From assembly GCA_035700225.1 (NCBI GenBank), contig DASSOT010000041.1:1-6130 (forward strand): a stretch of 6,130 nt of DNA. The letters are read 5' to 3'. Positions 5,075 through 6,130 of the stretch are shown here, one piece after another; position 1 is the stretch's first letter; each line of letters opens with the position of its first letter. Position numbers and translations under genes: made by a program. The DNA comes from JANWLD01 sp035700225 (GTDB taxonomy: Bacteria > Patescibacteriota > Saccharimonadia > Saccharimonadales > 2-12-FULL-41-12). The notes under the pieces were generated by a model. That model was not told the origin of the DNA. It worked only from the letters and a program-made list of their open reading frames with translations, and made no database searches.

Positions 5075-6130
5075 ATGGACGAAGAAAACGAACCAAAATT
5101 GGAATTAGAGCACGCTGAGCAAAACCACTCCAGAGAGCTTGAGCTTCGTACTGTCGAAGATGTCATGGAGGACAGCTACCTCAAGTACTCCATGAGTGTC
5201 ATAGTTTCCCGCGCTCTTCCTGATGTGCGCGACGGACTGAAACCGGTACATCGCAGGATACTTTATTCCATGGAGAAAAATGCCTGGAGGCCAGGCGGCA
5301 AATTTGTAAAAAGCGCTCGTATAACAGGTGATGTCATGGGTAAATACCACCCGCATGGCGATGTGGCTATCTATGATGCAATGGTGCGCCTGGCGCAGAA
5401 CTGGTCAACCCGCTATATGCTAGTTACCGGGCAAGGTAACTTCGGTTCGATGGATGGCGACCCGCCTGCGGCGCAAAGATATACAGAGGCCCGAATGGCA
5501 AAACCCGGTGCCGCATTGCTGGAGGATATAGACAAGGATACTGTTAACTTCCGAGATAATTACGACGGCAGTGAACAGGAGCCCGAGGTCTTGCCTGCCG
5601 GCTTGCCCAACCTGCTACTGAACGGTCAGATGGGTATCGCTGTGGGTATGGCAACCAACATACCGCCCCATAACCTGAATGAGGTATTGGACGCTACTGT
5701 AGAGATGATTGATAACCCGGAAGCTACGGTAGACGATCTGATGGAACACATCAAGGGGCCTGATTTCCCTACAGGCGGCATTGTCTATGGTAAAGATTCC
5801 ATACGATCAGCTTTCGCGACCGGTAAAGGAGGCGTAGTTGTCAGGGGTATAGCTGATGTCCAGGAAACTAAAAAAGGCAAATACCAGATTATAATCAGTG
5901 AGATACCCTACGCCCTGAACAAGGCCGGACTTATAGAAAAAATAGCTGACTTGGTGAAAGATAAAAAAATTGGCGGTATAAGCGATATAAGGGATGAAAG
6001 CGCCCGCGGCGTTATCAAGATAGTGATAGACCTTAAAAAGGATGCTTATCCAAAGAAGCTTATAAACCAGCTTTATAAGCTTACGCCCCTGCAAACGACT
6101 TTCCATTACAACATGCTGGCGCTGATAGAT
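5075..6130 (+). CDS. gyrA: DNA gyrase subunit A (N-terminal part, cut by window end)
   Basis: This is the DNA-breakage and rejoining subunit of gyrase. ATG at 5075 follows the gyrB TAA after three bases (GAT), and 352 codons are visible to the last base. A 25-residue acidic leader precedes 'VEDVMEDSYLKYSMSVIVSR' (27-46), about 14 residues longer than in E. coli. Then come 'ALPDVRDGLKPVHRRIL' (47-63), the winged-helix region with 'GKYHPHGD' (89-96), and the active-site Arg135-Tyr136 in 'QRYTEAR'. The tower region follows, with 'GIAVGMATNIPPHN' (187-200) and 'ISEIPYALNKAGLIEKI' (274-290). Numbering is E. coli plus 14 without gaps here, so Val97 stands at Ser83 and Asp101 at Asp87. No good Shine-Dalgarno is seen (AAGGA at 5054-5058 is 16 bases away), so initiation probably couples to gyrB termination. 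The C-terminal DNA-wrapping domain and GyrA box are off-window. Adjacency to gyrB and 'LTPLQTTFHYNMLALID' favour GyrA over ParC. Confidence 0.95.
   Translation, partial: MDEENEPKLELEHAEQNHSRELELRTVEDVMEDSYLKYSMSVIVSRALPDVRDGLKPVHRRILYSMEKNAWRPGGKFVKSARITGDVMGKYHPHGDVAIYDAMVRLAQNWSTRYMLVTGQGNFGSMDGDPPAAQRYTEARMAKPGAALLEDIDKDTVNFRDNYDGSEQEPEVLPAGLPNLLLNGQMGIAVGMATNIPPHNLNEVLDATVEMIDNPEATVDDLMEHIKGPDFPTGGIVYGKDSIRSAFATGKGGVVVRGIADVQETKKGKYQIIISEIPYALNKAGLIEKIADLVKDKKIGGISDIRDESARGVIKIVIDLKKDAYPKKLINQLYKLTPLQTTFHYNMLALID

Noticed and set aside
5807..6106. 99-codon minus-strand open frame within gyrA
   Set aside because: It lies opposite strongly conserved GyrA sequence and has no independent support.
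1..6130. CRISPR arrays, tRNA or rRNA genes, insertion sequences, attachment sites
   Set aside because: I looked for regularly spaced repeats, cloverleaf-like segments, transposase motifs and terminal repeats on both strands and saw none. The window is almost entirely filled by protein genes.

Overview
The window most likely comes from the chromosome of a Patescibacteria/CPR bacterium of the Saccharibacteria (TM7) group. The assignment rests on my recognition of three protein styles: a surface protein with the N-terminal pattern 'LPFNP..VEELSFYGKRLRKE' before its membrane segment and an LPNTGPG sorting signal; a His-rich protein with two membrane helices containing 'KTIARPEG'; and the C-terminal end of a type IV secretion-type ATPase. 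No similarity search was possible. All visible stops are TAA or TAG, and no gene contains an in-frame TGA, so there is no sign of the recoded UGA of Gracilibacteria/Absconditabacteria.

Layout. (1) Bases 3-686, plus strand: the 3' end of a gene that starts outside the window, probably a VirD4/TraG-like coupling ATPase, ending in a long Pro/Ala/Thr-rich tail. (2) Bases 2905-683, minus strand: a two-gene operon with a secreted, sortase-type surface protein carrying DUF11-like domains, then a small two-helix membrane protein. The first gene's TAA directly abuts the second gene's ATG. This operon converges on the ATPase gene, and the two opposing stop codons overlap in one CTAG. (3) Bases 2906-3106: a divergent regulatory region with a strong sigma70-type promoter for gyrase and a possible 18-codon leader ORF. 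(4) Bases 3107-6130, plus strand: gyrB (complete) and gyrA (the first 352 codons; the window cuts it), 3 bases apart.

The gyrase subunits form the heterotetramer that introduces negative supercoils. GyrB supplies the ATPase and TOPRIM parts, and GyrA the DNA-cleaving tyrosine. The left half is cell-envelope and secretion biology, and nothing in the sequence ties it functionally to gyrase.

Most worth a second look: GyrA has Val at the E. coli Ser83 position and GyrB has Met at the E. coli Arg136 position, the classic quinolone and aminocoumarin determinants. Also notable are the leader ORF in front of gyrB, the very compact convergent and operon junctions, and the atypical sorting-signal tail. 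I did not find convincing evidence of a wholly new system in this window.
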